DNA of 64,000 nt from Gammaproteobacteria bacterium (GTDB lineage Bacteria > Pseudomonadota > Gammaproteobacteria > DSM-19610): assembly GCA_026197075.1 (NCBI GenBank), contig JAPHQV010000013.1:62001-126000 (forward strand). The letters are read 5' to 3'. A program made the position numbers and the translations under genes. The notes under the pieces are model-generated. The model saw only the letters and a program-made list of their open reading frames with translations. It made no database searches and had not been told where the DNA came from. Positions 32,845 to 42,267 of the stretch are shown here, piece by piece (position 1 is the first letter of the stretch; every line of letters starts with the position of its first letter).

Positions 32845-35178
32845 ATGGCACGCAAACCCAAGAAATCCAGTACAAAAAAATCCTCTCCCCGGAAGCCGCG
32901 TCGCCGCAAGAGCGGCTTCGCCTTTCCCTGGTGGCGGTTGGCGCTGGTCCTGGTGTTCCTGGGCCTGGTCTACGTGGCCTGGCTGGATTTCCAGGTCTAT
33001 CGCCAGTTCGAGGGCAAGCGCTGGGCGCTACCGGCCAAGGTCTATGCACGCCCGCTGGAACTCCATGCCGGGGCGGAGTTGGGGCCGGATGCCTTCGCCC
33101 GGGAGCTGAGCCTGCTTGGCTATCACCTGGTACCCAGCCTGCGACAGCCCGGCGAGGTGTCCCGCGATGGCACGCGTTTCCATCTCTGGACCCGGGGCTT
33201 CGCCTTTTCCGACGGTGACGAACCCGCACGCCAGTTGCGCCTGCGTTTTTCCGATCAGCGGCTGGAGTCGGTGGAAGCCTTGCGCGGGGATGACCCGGTA
33301 CGTCTGTTGCGGCTGGAGCCCCTGCAGATCGGGGCTATCCACCCGGCACGCCACGAAGACCGCCTGCTGGTACGGCGCGAGGAGGTCCCCGAGTTATTGG
33401 TGAATACCCTCATCGCCGTGGAGGACCGGGATTTCTATCGGCATCACGGTATCTCCCTGCGCGGGATCGGTCGCGCCCTGTGGGTGAACCTGCGTGCCGG
33501 TGGCGTGGTCCAGGGTGGCAGCACTCTGACCCAGCAGCTGGTCAAGAACCTTTTCCTCAGCAGTGAGCGCAGCCTGGTGCGCAAGGCCAACGAGGCGATC
33601 ATGGCGCTGTTGCTGGAACGCCGCTATGACAAGGATGAAATCCTCGAGGCCTATTTCAACGAGGTCTATCTGGCCCAGGACGGCAGTCGCGCCATCCATG
33701 GCTTCGGACTGGCCAGCCGACACTTCTTCGACCGGCCACTGGCGGAGCTCGATGCCGGACAGGCCGCCCTGCTGGTGGGCATGGTCAAGGGACCCTCCTA
33801 TTACGATCCATTGCGCCAGCCGGAACGGGCGACCCGGCGCCGTAACCTGGTGCTGGCGCTGATGGCGGAACAGGGGATCATCGCCCCGGACCGGCTCAAG
33901 CACCTGCAGGCCAGCCCCATTCGGGTGGTGCCTCATCGTGCGCAATCCAGCAACCGGGTGCCGGCCTTCATGGACCTGGTGCGCCAGCAGTTGCGACGTG
34001 ACTACCAGGAGGCGGACCTGCAGTCGGAAGGGCTGCGTATCTTCACCACCCTGGATCCGCAGGTGCAGGAAACGCTGGAGCAGTCCCTGTCCCGCCAGCT
34101 CACCCGGCTGGAGCGGCAGCGCGGTCTTGCGGACAAGGAATTGCAGGGCGCCGGGGTGGTGACCAGCGTGGCCGGCGAGGTACTGGCCATGGTCGGGGAT
34201 CGCGAGCCTCATGCAGCCGGCTTCAATCGTGCCCTGCAGGCACGCCGTCCCGTAGGTTCGCTGCTCAAGCCCGCCGTGTTTCTCAGCGCCCTGGAACAAC
34301 CGGATCGCTATCATCTCGCCACCCTGTTACAGGATGAACCCCTGCGCCTCGAACAGCCTACCGGTGAACCCTGGGAGCCGCAAAACTATGACAAGCAGTT
34401 TCATGGTGCCGTGCCCCTCTACCAGGCGCTGGTGCATTCCTATAACGTGGCCACAGCACGCCTGGGCCTGGATCTGGGCATCCCCGCGGTGATCACCACC
34501 CTGCAGAGGCTCGGGCTGGACCAGCAGATGCGACCCTTTCCCTCGCTGGTACTGGGGGCGGTGGATTTGTCCCCCTGGAAGGTCACCGAGATGTATCAGA
34601 CCTTTGCCAGCGGTGGTTTCCGGGTACCCTTGCGGGCCATTCGCGAAGTGGTGGCGGTGGATGGCACGCCGCTGCAACACTACCCTCTGCAAGTGGAGGC
34701 GGTGGTGGCGCCGGAACCCACCTACCTGCTCACCGTGGCCTTGCAGGGCGTGGTACGGGAAGGTACCGCCAACGGGCTGGCACAGTGGCTGCACCCGCGC
34801 TTGAAGGTGGCCGGCAAGACGGGGACGACCGATGACCTGCGCGACAGCTGGTTCGCCGGCTACAGCGCGGATCACCTCGGTGTCATCTGGATCGGTCGCG
34901 ATGACAACCAGGCCATGGGTTTGACCGGCGGTAATGGCGCCATGCAGGTCTGGGGAGACCTGTTTTCCCGCATGTCCACCCGTTCACTGGAACCACAACC
35001 GCCGGAAGGTATCGAGTGGTTGTGGATCGATGCCGCCACCGGCCTGCGTTCGGAGGAAGGCTGCCCCGGTGCCGTGCCGCTGCCCTTCATTCGTGGCAGC
35101 GCACCGCAGGAGCTGGCACCTTGTGCGCGCACACCCGTGCCGCGTCCGTTACAATGGCTGCGCGAGCTGTTTCAGTAG
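32845..35178 (+). CDS. mrcB: PBP1b, bifunctional penicillin-binding protein
   Basis: Starting at ATG 32845 (MARKPKKSS) the protein has 777 residues: a basic cytoplasmic start, a membrane helix (about 27-47), a UB2H-like region, a glycosyltransferase domain (EDRDFYRHHG, GGSTLTQQLVKN) and a transpeptidase domain with SLLKP, SYN and KTGTTDD motifs. It polymerises and cross-links peptidoglycan at the inner membrane. In-frame codons upstream from 32743 would place extra residues before the basic start and are not needed. Confidence 0.95.
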   Translation: MARKPKKSSTKKSSPRKPRRRKSGFAFPWWRLALVLVFLGLVYVAWLDFQVYRQFEGKRWALPAKVYARPLELHAGAELGPDAFARELSLLGYHLVPSLRQPGEVSRDGTRFHLWTRGFAFSDGDEPARQLRLRFSDQRLESVEALRGDDPVRLLRLEPLQIGAIHPARHEDRLLVRREEVPELLVNTLIAVEDRDFYRHHGISLRGIGRALWVNLRAGGVVQGGSTLTQQLVKNLFLSSERSLVRKANEAIMALLLERRYDKDEILEAYFNEVYLAQDGSRAIHGFGLASRHFFDRPLAELDAGQAALLVGMVKGPSYYDPLRQPERATRRRNLVLALMAEQGIIAPDRLKHLQASPIRVVPHRAQSSNRVPAFMDLVRQQLRRDYQEADLQSEGLRIFTTLDPQVQETLEQSLSRQLTRLERQRGLADKELQGAGVVTSVAGEVLAMVGDREPHAAGFNRALQARRPVGSLLKPAVFLSALEQPDRYHLATLLQDEPLRLEQPTGEPWEPQNYDKQFHGAVPLYQALVHSYNVATARLGLDLGIPAVITTLQRLGLDQQMRPFPSLVLGAVDLSPWKVTEMYQTFASGGFRVPLRAIREVVAVDGTPLQHYPLQVEAVVAPEPTYLLTVALQGVVREGTANGLAQWLHPRLKVAGKTGTTDDLRDSWFAGYSADHLGVIWIGRDDNQAMGLTGGNGAMQVWGDLFSRMSTRSLEPQPPEGIEWLWIDAATGLRSEEGCPGAVPLPFIRGSAPQELAPCARTPVPRPLQWLRELFQ

Positions 35179-35216
35179 GCTCGTTGGCGGCTCATCAATC
35201 GATGTAGAGGTTTTGA

Positions 35217-35765
35217 ATGGAGAACAGTACATCCAACTTGGCCACACGCACGCTGTTGCCCTGGCTGCTGACCGGCCTTGTCCTGTTGAGCGCCTGCACC
35301 ACGATGCCGCGCCAGCAATCGGCGCCGGTGGAGGATCGCGGCGCCAGCAGCCCACACTCGGTACCCCAGCGGCTGCCCGAGGACCAGCAGGTGACCATTT
35401 CCCCCCTGGAGCGGGAACCGGTGGCACCGGCCACGCCGCTGGCCTCTTCGGCGGTGGTGGCCCTGCTGCAGAATGCGGAACAACAGCAACGCGCCGGCCA
35501 GTACGACAGCGCGGCGGCGACCCTGGAACGAGCCCTGCGGATCGAGCCCGACAACGCCCACCTCTGGCATGAACTGGGGAAGGTGCGCCTGGGACAGCGG
35601 CAGTGGGCACAGGCCGAACAGATGGCGCAGAAATCCCTGCGGCTGGCCAGTGGCGATCGCCTGCTGGGCGCGGCCAACTGGCGCCTCATCGCCGCGGCAC
35701 GCCGGGGCAGCGGTGACCTGGCGGGCAGCCGTGAAGCGGAACGCCAGGCCGGCAGCCTGCGCTGA
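35217..35765 (+). CDS. TPR-repeat lipoprotein
   Basis: The 182-residue protein has a lipoprotein signal with lipobox LLSAC (about residue 26), a linker rich in Pro and Glu, and about two TPR motifs (about 80-160; QRAGQYDSAAATLERALRIEPD). It lies 38 bases after the PBP1b gene on the same strand. It may be an outer-membrane activator or partner of the cell-wall synthase; that is inference from position. Confidence 0.85.
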   Translation: MENSTSNLATRTLLPWLLTGLVLLSACTTMPRQQSAPVEDRGASSPHSVPQRLPEDQQVTISPLEREPVAPATPLASSAVVALLQNAEQQQRAGQYDSAAATLERALRIEPDNAHLWHELGKVRLGQRQWAQAEQMAQKSLRLASGDRLLGAANWRLIAAARRGSGDLAGSREAERQAGSLR

Positions 35766-35841
35766 CCCGGGGTGAAACTGGTGCCCCTGGAGGATTGCGG
35801 TACAATGCCGCAGGATCCGCCTTTCGGCAGACATAGAGGCC

Positions 35842-36360
35842 TTGGGGAATTTGTCACTTTACGCCATCGATAAATTGATGTCCGAGGCCCGGCGGCTGGC
35901 AGTGGAATACCGCCGTACCACGGGTAAACCCTTGCCGGGCGTCAGTGGCGAACTGGCCAATTACGACGCCGCGCGTCTGCTCGATCTGGAATTGTGCAAG
36001 GACGCCCCCGGTGGCTATGACGCCATCGGCAAAGGTGCACGTGCGGGCCGTCGGGTGCAGATCAAGGGCCGTGCCATCTTCGATGACCGCAAATCCGGCC
36101 AGCGTGTCGGCCAGCTCAAGCTCGACCAGGACTGGGACAGCGTGGTGCTGGTACTGATGGATGACGCCTTCGAGCCGGTGGAACTCTACGAGGCCGAACG
36201 CGACGCCATTCTCGAAGCCCTGGACGAAGGCGCCAGCAGCAAGCGCGCCAAGCGCGGCATCATGTCGGTGGTGCGCTTCAAGGCCATTGCCCGCCTGGTC
36301 TGGGCCCGCGACGAGGGTCCGGTCGAGGACGAGATCTGGGATAACCAGGGTGGTGGCTGA
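35842..36360 (+). CDS. Conserved protein of unknown function (about 172 aa)
   Basis: The possible starts are both TTG (35842 or 35851). The protein is soluble and basic; the segment GRRVQIKGRAIFDD followed by QRVGQLKLDQDWDSVVLVLMD looks like a restriction-endonuclease-type beta core, which fits a DUF of unknown role. Its stop overlaps the likely GTG start of the helicase gene, indicating coupling. TTG start use makes the exact N-terminus uncertain. Confidence 0.7.
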   Translation: MGNLSLYAIDKLMSEARRLAVEYRRTTGKPLPGVSGELANYDAARLLDLELCKDAPGGYDAIGKGARAGRRVQIKGRAIFDDRKSGQRVGQLKLDQDWDSVVLVLMDDAFEPVELYEAERDAILEALDEGASSKRAKRGIMSVVRFKAIARLVWARDEGPVEDEIWDNQGGG

Positions 36361-38320
36361 GGTCACGGCCCGGGGCACTGCGCAGGGCATCTCCAGCATA
36401 CGGCAGCTGCTTGACGCCAACGGCCCCCTGGCCAGCCAGGTGCCCGGCTTCGCGCCGCGCTCCGAACAGCAGACCATGGCCGAGGCGGTGGCCGCTGCAC
36501 TGGAAGAGCGCGCCACCCTGGTGGTGGAAGCGGGTACCGGCACCGGCAAGACCTTCGCCTACCTGGTACCGGCGCTGCTGTCCGGCCGCCGGGTCATCAT
36601 TTCCACGGGCACCCGTCACCTGCAGGACCAGCTCTATCACCGCGACCTCCCCACGGTACGCGATGCCCTCGGGGTGTCGGTACAGACCGCCCTGCTCAAG
36701 GGTCGCGCCAACTACCTCTGCAAGCATCGCCTCGACCTGACCCTGGCCGAGGGCCGGCTGCGTTCCCGCCTGCAGCTGGCGCAGCTGGAGGACATCCATG
36801 CCTGGGCCGGTCGCACCCGCAGCGGTGACATCGCCGAGCTCAGCGGCATCCCCGAGGATTCACCCCTGTGGCCGCGGGTGACTTCCACCACGGATAACTG
36901 CCTGGGCCAGGAATGCGGCGAGTACCAGCGCTGCCATGTGGTCAATGCGCGGCGCGCCGCCCAGGAGGCGGACCTGGTGGTCATCAACCATCACCTGCTG
37001 CTGGCGGACATGGCGTTGAAGGAGGAGGGCTTCGGTGATCTGCTGCCGGGTGCCGACGCCTTCATCATCGACGAGGCCCACCAGCTGCCGGAAACGGCCG
37101 CGCAGTTCTTCGGCATCGGCCTGGGCAGCCGGCAACTGGAGGAACTGGGCCGCGATACCCTGGCCGAGCATTTGCGCGAGGCCGGCGACATGCAGTCACT
37201 GCCCGACTGTGTGCAGCTCCTCGACAAGCAGGTGAAGGACCTGCGTCTGGCACTGGGCGAGCGGGAACGACGTGCCGCCTGGTCCGAGGTGCAGGACGAT
37301 CCTCGATTGCGCACCCATTGCGAGGCCTTGCGGGAAAGCCTGCAGGCGCTGACTGCCTGGCTGGAGATCGCCGCGCCGCGTGGCAAGGGCCTGGAGGCCT
37401 GCTGGCGTCGCGCGCAACTGCTGTTGCTGCGCCTGGTGCAGACCACCACCGAACCGCCGGAAGGTCATGTCCACTGGTTCGAGACCCACCGTCATTCCTT
37501 CCGCTTGCAGCTCACGCCGCTGGAGATCGCCACCACCTTCCAGCAACGCATGCAGGAACTGCCCAGTGCCTGGGTGTTCACTTCCGCCACCCTGGCGGTG
37601 GGCGACAGCTTTGTCCACTTCGCCCACCGCATGGGGCTGGAGGAACCGCGCACCCTGCGTCTGGACAGTCCCTTCGACTACGCCCGCAATGCCCTGCTGT
37701 ATCACCCCACGGGTCTGCCCGATCCCAACGATTCCGCCTACACCACAGCGGTCATCGAGGCCGTGCGCCCGGTGCTGGCCGCCAGCCGTGGCCGTGCCTT
37801 CCTGTTGTTCACCAGCCACCGCGCCTTGCGCGAGGCGGCCAGCCTGTTGCAGGGCACGCTCGACTATCCATTGCTGCAGCAGGGCGAGGCGCCGCGCGCG
37901 GAGCTGCTGGAACGTTTTCGCGTGCTTGGCAATGCCGTGCTGCTCGGCACCAGCAGCTTCTGGGAGGGTGTGGATGTACGCGGTGAAGCCCTGTCCTGCG
38001 TGGTGATCGACAAGCTGCCCTTCGCCTCGCCGGGTGATCCCTTGCTGCAGGCGCGTCTCGATGCCCTGCGCGCCAGCGGCGGAAATCCCTTCATGGAGGA
38101 ACAGTTGCCACGTGCGGTGATTACCCTGAAACAGGGTATCGGCCGCCTGATTCGCGACGTGCGTGATCGCGGCGTACTGGTGCTGTGCGACCCGCGCCTG
38201 ACCGGCAAGCCCTACGGCAAGGTCTTTCTCAAGAGTTTTCCGCCCATGCGCCGCAGCCGCGAGCTGGCGGACGTGGTGGAATTCTTTAGCGACGAAGCGG
38301 ATATCGGAGTACAAGGATGA
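36350..38320 (+). CDS. DinG/YoaA-family ATP-dependent iron-sulfur helicase
   Basis: GTG 36350 or 36353 begins a 655-656-residue XPD-like helicase. It has Walker A (EAGTGTGKTF, about residue 62), iron-sulfur cysteines (NYLCKHR, CLGQECGEYQRC), the DEAH box (IIDEAHQLPE) and the final motif QGIGRLIRD. The four cysteines suggest a redox-sensitive 5'-3' helicase used in DNA repair. The frame stays open upstream into the preceding gene, but protein likeness starts here. Its stop overlaps the tsaB start (ATGA). YoaA is closer than DinG by size. Confidence 0.93.
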   Translation: MVAEVTARGTAQGISSIRQLLDANGPLASQVPGFAPRSEQQTMAEAVAAALEERATLVVEAGTGTGKTFAYLVPALLSGRRVIISTGTRHLQDQLYHRDLPTVRDALGVSVQTALLKGRANYLCKHRLDLTLAEGRLRSRLQLAQLEDIHAWAGRTRSGDIAELSGIPEDSPLWPRVTSTTDNCLGQECGEYQRCHVVNARRAAQEADLVVINHHLLLADMALKEEGFGDLLPGADAFIIDEAHQLPETAAQFFGIGLGSRQLEELGRDTLAEHLREAGDMQSLPDCVQLLDKQVKDLRLALGERERRAAWSEVQDDPRLRTHCEALRESLQALTAWLEIAAPRGKGLEACWRRAQLLLLRLVQTTTEPPEGHVHWFETHRHSFRLQLTPLEIATTFQQRMQELPSAWVFTSATLAVGDSFVHFAHRMGLEEPRTLRLDSPFDYARNALLYHPTGLPDPNDSAYTTAVIEAVRPVLAASRGRAFLLFTSHRALREAASLLQGTLDYPLLQQGEAPRAELLERFRVLGNAVLLGTSSFWEGVDVRGEALSCVVIDKLPFASPGDPLLQARLDALRASGGNPFMEEQLPRAVITLKQGIGRLIRDVRDRGVLVLCDPRLTGKPYGKVFLKSFPPMRRSRELADVVEFFSDEADIGVQG

Positions 38321-39006
38321 CCCGCATCCTCGCTATCGAGACGGCTACCGAGGCCTGTTCCGCCGCGCTGCTGCAGGACGGTGCCGTGCTCGAAAAATAC
38401 GAGCTGGCACCCCAGGGACATGCCCGGCTCATCCTGCCCATGCTGGATTCCCTGCTGGCCGAATCCGGGTTGACCCTGGGGCAGCTCGATGCCCTGGCCT
38501 TCGGTCGCGGCCCCGGTTCCTTCACCGGCGTGCGCATCGCCGCCGGCGTGGTACAGGGGATCGCCTTCGGCGCCGATCTGCCCGTGGTAGCAGTGTCCAG
38601 CCTGGCGGCCATGGCCCAGTGGGTGTTCGAGACGGAACAGGCCCGGCAGGTGCTGTGCGCCTTCGATGCCCGCATGGGCCAGGTCTACTGGGGCGTCTAC
38701 GAGACCGAGGCCACGGGACTGGTATGCCTGCGAGGAGACGAGCGTGTCTGTAACCCGGATGAACTCCCCGCGGTGACGACAGGCGCATGGGTCGGCGCCG
38801 GCAGCGGCTGGGCGAGCTACGGCGATCAACTTGCCCATGCCGTCGGCGTGGAACCGGTCAGGCGGTATCCCCAGGCCATGCCCCATGCGGCGGCGCTGGC
38901 CCGCCTGGCCCTGGAGGAATTCACGCAGGGCAGGGCGGTCCCCGCGGAACAGGCGCAGCCCGTGTACCTGCGTGACCGGGTGGCGGAGAAATCCTCGAGG
39001 TCCTGA
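38317..39006 (+). CDS. tsaB: TsaB, tRNA t6A synthesis protein
   Basis: The 229-residue protein matches TsaB (YeaZ), with the start ILAIETATEACSAAL and the signature FGRGPGSFTGVRIA. It acts with TsaC, TsaD and TsaE to make threonylcarbamoyl-adenosine in ANN-decoding tRNAs. It overlaps the helicase stop by 4 bases. The yoaA-tsaB arrangement is common in gammaproteobacteria. Confidence 0.95.
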   Translation: MTRILAIETATEACSAALLQDGAVLEKYELAPQGHARLILPMLDSLLAESGLTLGQLDALAFGRGPGSFTGVRIAAGVVQGIAFGADLPVVAVSSLAAMAQWVFETEQARQVLCAFDARMGQVYWGVYETEATGLVCLRGDERVCNPDELPAVTTGAWVGAGSGWASYGDQLAHAVGVEPVRRYPQAMPHAAALARLALEEFTQGRAVPAEQAQPVYLRDRVAEKSSRS

Positions 39007-39012
39007 CCAAAC

Positions 39013-39086
39013 GGGGACAGACCACGGTTTTTCCGCAGGTCCCCTGTTTCTCACGAGCAGAAACGGAATAACCGTGGTCTGTCCCC
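39013..39086. repeat. Inverted repeat (GGGGACAGACCACGGTT family), copy 1
   Basis: The two arms GGGGACAGACCACGGTT and AACCGTGGTCTGTCCCC are exact inverse copies at the ends of the element. A second copy is at 40402-40471. The terminal hairpin type is shared by widespread REP elements. Confidence 0.92.
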
Positions 39087-39101
39087 GATGAAAACTCGCC
39101 C

Positions 39102-39132
39102 AAAAAAAAGCCCCGCCGAAGCGGGGCTTTTT
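39102..39132. terminator. Bidirectional terminator between tsaB and the cold-shock gene
   Basis: AAAAAGCCCCGC, a CGAA loop and GCGGGGCTTTTT form a symmetrical hairpin with A/T runs on both sides (eight A on the left, serving the minus strand). Confidence 0.93.
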
Positions 39133-39152
39133 GCAACCGGTTTGACGGCTGC

Positions 39153-39356
39153 TTATTGCGGTACGACGTTGACCGCGCTCGGGCCCTTCTGGCCGCGCTC
39201 TACGTCAAAGGTCACCTGTTGACCTTCAGCCAGGGACTTGAAACCGCCCATCTGGATGGCGCTGTGATGCACGAATACATCATCGCTGCCATCGGCCGGT
39301 GCGATAAAACCAAAACCCTTGCTGTCGTTGAACCACTTTACTGTGCCTGTAGCCAT
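39153..39356 (-). CDS. Cold-shock protein (CspA family)
   Basis: The 67-residue protein from ATG 39356 ([10 protein letters not shown]) is a single cold-shock domain with RNP1 (KGFGFI, 13-18) and RNP2 (VFVHHS, 27-32). It binds single-stranded RNA or DNA as a chaperone. The frame is open 10 codons upstream, but the conserved family start is chosen. A likely long 5' leader (about 130 bases) is typical of cold-inducible csp genes. Confidence 0.95.
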   Translation of the reverse strand: MATGTVKWFNDSKGFGFIAPADGSDDVFVHHSAIQMGGFKSLAEGQQVTFDVERGQKGPSAVNVVPQ

Positions 39357-39497
39357 GCTAATTACCTTCAAATCGATTGATAACAATACTGTTTAGCGAG
39401 CAGGTTCATGAGAGGAACGTACGGTCGGTCTGCTAAACAACACTGCAAGCAACTGCCGGAACTACGGTCAAAAATCTGCCACTGAAGGCACTTTATA
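39357..39497 (-). promoter_or_regulatory. Promoter and long 5' leader of the cold-shock gene
   Basis: A -10-like TATAAA (minus strand, 39492-39497) would give a transcript start near 39485 and a leader of about 128 bases before ATG 39356. No good -35 is visible. Long leaders of csp genes often act as thermosensors; that is inference here. Confidence 0.4.
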
Positions 39498-39538
39498 CCC
39501 TTTGCGAGCATTTAGCTACTGATAATTCATATATTTCG

Positions 39539-39544
39539 TATAAT
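39539..39544 (+). promoter_or_regulatory. -10 box (TATAAT) upstream of the GNAT gene
   Basis: A consensus TATAAT lies 34 bases before the GNAT ATG in an AT-rich stretch. A matching -35 was not found. Confidence 0.4.
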
Positions 39545-39577
39545 CATCGCTTCTTTTTTGCAGGCAATTCCCGTTCC

Positions 39578-40075
39578 ATGTCCGAAACCCTCCCCATCCC
39601 ACTGCGCCAGGCCACCAGCGGGGACCTGCCTGCCATCAACCGGGTGATCGATGCCGCGGTCATGGGCTGGAAACTGCCTGAACGGGTGAAGCGCCTGGCC
39701 CTGCCCAGCTACCGCTACGACGCGCTGGACCTCGACCACCTGGAAATCCTGCTGGCCGATTCCCTCGAGGACGGGGTCGTCGCTGTGGCCGCCTGCGAAC
39801 CGGCCAATCCGGCCGATCTTCCGGAGGGTCGCGCAGGTCTGCTGCTGCATGGCCTGTACGTGGATCCTCGCAGCCAGGGGCAGGGGATCGGCCAGCAGCT
39901 GTTCCGAGCGGTCGAGGAAAAGGTGCGACAAGAGGGCTATGACGGCCTCCTGGTCAAGGCGCAACCGGATGCCACCGGGTTCTTCCAGGCAATGGGAATG
40001 CAAGGGCTGGAGAGCCGTGTCCCGGCCAGGGACTATCCCTATCGCTACTGGAAGCCGATCAAGACTCCGGCGTGA
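39578..40075 (+). CDS. GNAT-family N-acetyltransferase
   Basis: The 165-residue protein has the GNAT motif A (GLYVDPRSQGQGIGQQLF, about residues 91-108) and the C-terminal FFQAMGMQGLESR. Its substrate is unknown. A TATAAT -10 box lies upstream and a small gene follows after 56 bases. Confidence 0.88.
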   Translation: MSETLPIPLRQATSGDLPAINRVIDAAVMGWKLPERVKRLALPSYRYDALDLDHLEILLADSLEDGVVAVAACEPANPADLPEGRAGLLLHGLYVDPRSQGQGIGQQLFRAVEEKVRQEGYDGLLVKAQPDATGFFQAMGMQGLESRVPARDYPYRYWKPIKTPA

Positions 40076-40131
40076 CGTTCTGCCTGCGCAAGTACATAGC
40101 CCCTATCCTGATTTCACAGAGAGCAACCATC

Positions 40132-40398
40132 ATGACCGACAAGATCCTGCAGGAAGTCACCGAACTGATCGAGGCCGAGCCCCATAGCGGCCTCGCCCTC
40201 AATCTCTATGCCTTGATGAGCACCCTGCGCATGGAGAAATCCGGCTATATGTACATGCTGCGCAAACTGCGTGACCTGGAGCCGGAACAGCGTCAACTGG
40301 CCTACCGGTTGATGGAATTGATGGCGCGCGGGGGCAATGCGGGTGAGGAGTGGGAGCAGGCCCTGGTGCGTATGGACGAGGCGGTGCGCAAGGGCTAG
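40132..40398 (+). CDS. Small conserved protein of unknown function (88 aa)
   Basis: The ATG at 40132 gives an 88-residue, all-helical acidic protein (HSGLALNLYALMSTLRMEK, QLAYRLMELMARGGN). It has no cysteine, signal or membrane segment. The repeat element at 40402 starts 3 bases after its stop. Function not recognised. Confidence 0.7.
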   Translation: MTDKILQEVTELIEAEPHSGLALNLYALMSTLRMEKSGYMYMLRKLRDLEPEQRQLAYRLMELMARGGNAGEEWEQALVRMDEAVRKG

Positions 40399-40401
40399 GA
40401 G

Positions 40402-40471
40402 AACCGGGGACAGACCACGGTTTTCCCTCAGTTTGAACGTCGAAGTGAAAACCGTGGTCTGTCCCCGGTTT
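40402..40471. repeat. Inverted repeat (GGGGACAGACCACGGTT family), copy 2
   Basis: Exact inverse arms ACCGGGGACAGACCACGG and CCGTGGTCTGTCCCCGGT flank a short centre. It lies between the convergent genes ending at 40398 and 40479, ends with TTTTT, and may act as a terminator for both. Confidence 0.92.
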
Positions 40472-40478
40472 TTAGAAC

Positions 40479-40964
40479 TTAGTGCTGATGTCCGCCCGGG
40501 CCATGCACATGGCCGTGGCTGAGCTCTTCCTCGGTGGCATCACGCACATCCATCACTTCCACTTCGAAGTTCAGGGTGGCGCCGGCGAAGGGGTGATTGC
40601 CATCCACCTGTACCTGTTCGTCCTCGATGGCGGTGACGGACACCACGTAGGGTTGGCCATCCTGGCTCTGGGCATGGAACTGCATACCGACCTCGAATTG
40701 CACACCTTCACCGAACATTTCCTTGGGCACGGTTTCCACCAGGCGATCGTCCCGTTCTCCGTAGGCATCTTCCGGGGGCAGGCTCACTTCCAGCTTGGCG
40801 CCGGCCTCTTTTTCCTGCAATGCCTTTTCCAGCCCCGGGATGAGGTTGTGGTGGCCGTGCAGATAGGCCAGTGGCTCACCCTGGAAAGAGCTTTCCAGTT
40901 GCTTGCCGGCGGCGTCTTTCAGGGTGTAGTGGATGGTGACGACTTTGTCCTGGGCGATTTTCAT
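40479..40964 (-). CDS. slyD: SlyD-type FKBP peptidyl-prolyl isomerase
   Basis: From ATG 40964 (MKIAQDKVVTIHYTL) the protein has 161 residues: an FKBP domain split by an insert-in-flap chaperone domain (about 70-130), and a histidine-rich tail (SHGHVHGPGGHQH) able to bind nickel. It speeds proline isomerisation in folding proteins in the cytoplasm. The frame is open 13 codons upstream, but without family likeness. Confidence 0.94.
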   Translation of the reverse strand: MKIAQDKVVTIHYTLKDAAGKQLESSFQGEPLAYLHGHHNLIPGLEKALQEKEAGAKLEVSLPPEDAYGERDDRLVETVPKEMFGEGVQFEVGMQFHAQSQDGQPYVVSVTAIEDEQVQVDGNHPFAGATLNFEVEVMDVRDATEEELSHGHVHGPGGHQH

Positions 40965-41007
40965 AGTGGGAATCCTGGAAAAATGTGGCGCACAGTGTAG
41001 CACTTTT

Positions 41008-42267
41008 TTATTTCCACCACAGACTGAGGAAGGGAATATAGGTAACCAGGCCCAGCCACAGCAGCATCAGCCCTAAAAACGGCAGTACGGAGCGGAACAG
41101 GGTGAGAATGGAGCGGCGAAAGCGCTGCATGGCGATGTACAGGTTCAGCCCCACGGGTGGGGTGCTGTAGCCGATCTCCATATTGGCGAGGAACAGAATG
41201 CCGAGATGCACGGGGTCGACGCCGTAGAGCAGCGCCAGGGGCAGGATCAAGGGCACTACCACCACAGTGGCGGAGAAGATGTCCATGGTGGCGCCGACGA
41301 TGAGCAGAAATAGGTTCAGCAACAGCAGGAATTTGAGTTTGCTGTCCACGCTGCCTTCCATCCACTCGAGTATTTTCGTGGGCAGCTGGGCGTCGATGAG
41401 CAGGTTGGTGAGGCCCATGGCCACGCCCAGGATGATGAGGATACTGCCCACCAGCAAGGTGGTCTCCGACAGCAGTTCCATCAGTTGCCGGCGCAAGTTC
41501 AGGGTGCGGTGGATGAAGGCCTCCAGGATCAGTACATAGAGGCCGGTGCAGGCGGCGGCCTCGCTGATGGTGACGAAGCCGCCGAAGATGCCAATGACCA
41601 CCAGCACCGGCAACAACAGGTCCCAGATACCCATGCGCAACGCCTGGCGTGCCTCGCCCCAGGAAAAGTCCTGGCGTGGCACGCCGGCGAACTTGCCGAT
41701 GAGGCCGCTGTAGAGCACCAGGATCACCAGCAACAGCAGTCCCGGCACCAGGCCGGCCAGGAACAGTTCGTCGATGTTGACCCCGGCGACGATGCCATAG
41801 AGCAGGATCGCCAGGCTGGGGGGGAACAGCAGCCCCAGCGAGCCGGAGGAGGTGAGCAGGCCCAGGGAGAAGCGCTCCGGGTAGCCGGCACGGCTGAGCA
41901 TGGGCAGCAGCAGCCCGCCCAGGGCCAGGATGGTGACACCCGAGGCACCGGAGAAGGAGGTGAAGAAGGCGCAGGCCACCAGGGCGACGGCGGCGATGCC
42001 CCCGGGCAGCCAGCCCAGCAGGCTGTTGAACAGGCGTACCAGGCGCTGGGCCGCGCCGCCCGCCGCCAGCACCACCCCGGCGAAGGTGAACAGGGGAATG
42101 GCGGTGAGGTTTGGCGAGGCCGCCAGGCGGCTGATCTCGATGATGAGCACCGCCGGCACCAGGTCGGCGGAATGGGCCGCCAGCAGGCTGCCGGCGCCCA
42201 GCACCACGAACAGGGGGAGGCCGAGCAGGGCCAGCAGGACCAGGCCGAGGACCAGCATGATCATCAC
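41008..42267 (-). CDS. dctM: TRAP transporter large permease (DctM)
   Basis: The 419-residue protein has about 12 membrane segments and the DctM family pattern (GASGVTILALGGLLLPMLSRAGYP, GLLFPPSLAILLYGI). It is the sodium- or proton-coupled permease of a tripartite TRAP uptake system in the inner membrane. Its ATG overlaps the dctQ stop by 4 bases. The substrate, probably an organic acid, cannot be told. Confidence 0.94.
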   Translation of the reverse strand: MMIMLVLGLVLLALLGLPLFVVLGAGSLLAAHSADLVPAVLIIEISRLAASPNLTAIPLFTFAGVVLAAGGAAQRLVRLFNSLLGWLPGGIAAVALVACAFFTSFSGASGVTILALGGLLLPMLSRAGYPERFSLGLLTSSGSLGLLFPPSLAILLYGIVAGVNIDELFLAGLVPGLLLLVILVLYSGLIGKFAGVPRQDFSWGEARQALRMGIWDLLLPVLVVIGIFGGFVTISEAAACTGLYVLILEAFIHRTLNLRRQLMELLSETTLLVGSILIILGVAMGLTNLLIDAQLPTKILEWMEGSVDSKLKFLLLLNLFLLIVGATMDIFSATVVVVPLILPLALLYGVDPVHLGILFLANMEIGYSTPPVGLNLYIAMQRFRRSILTLFRSVLPFLGLMLLWLGLVTYIPFLSLWWK

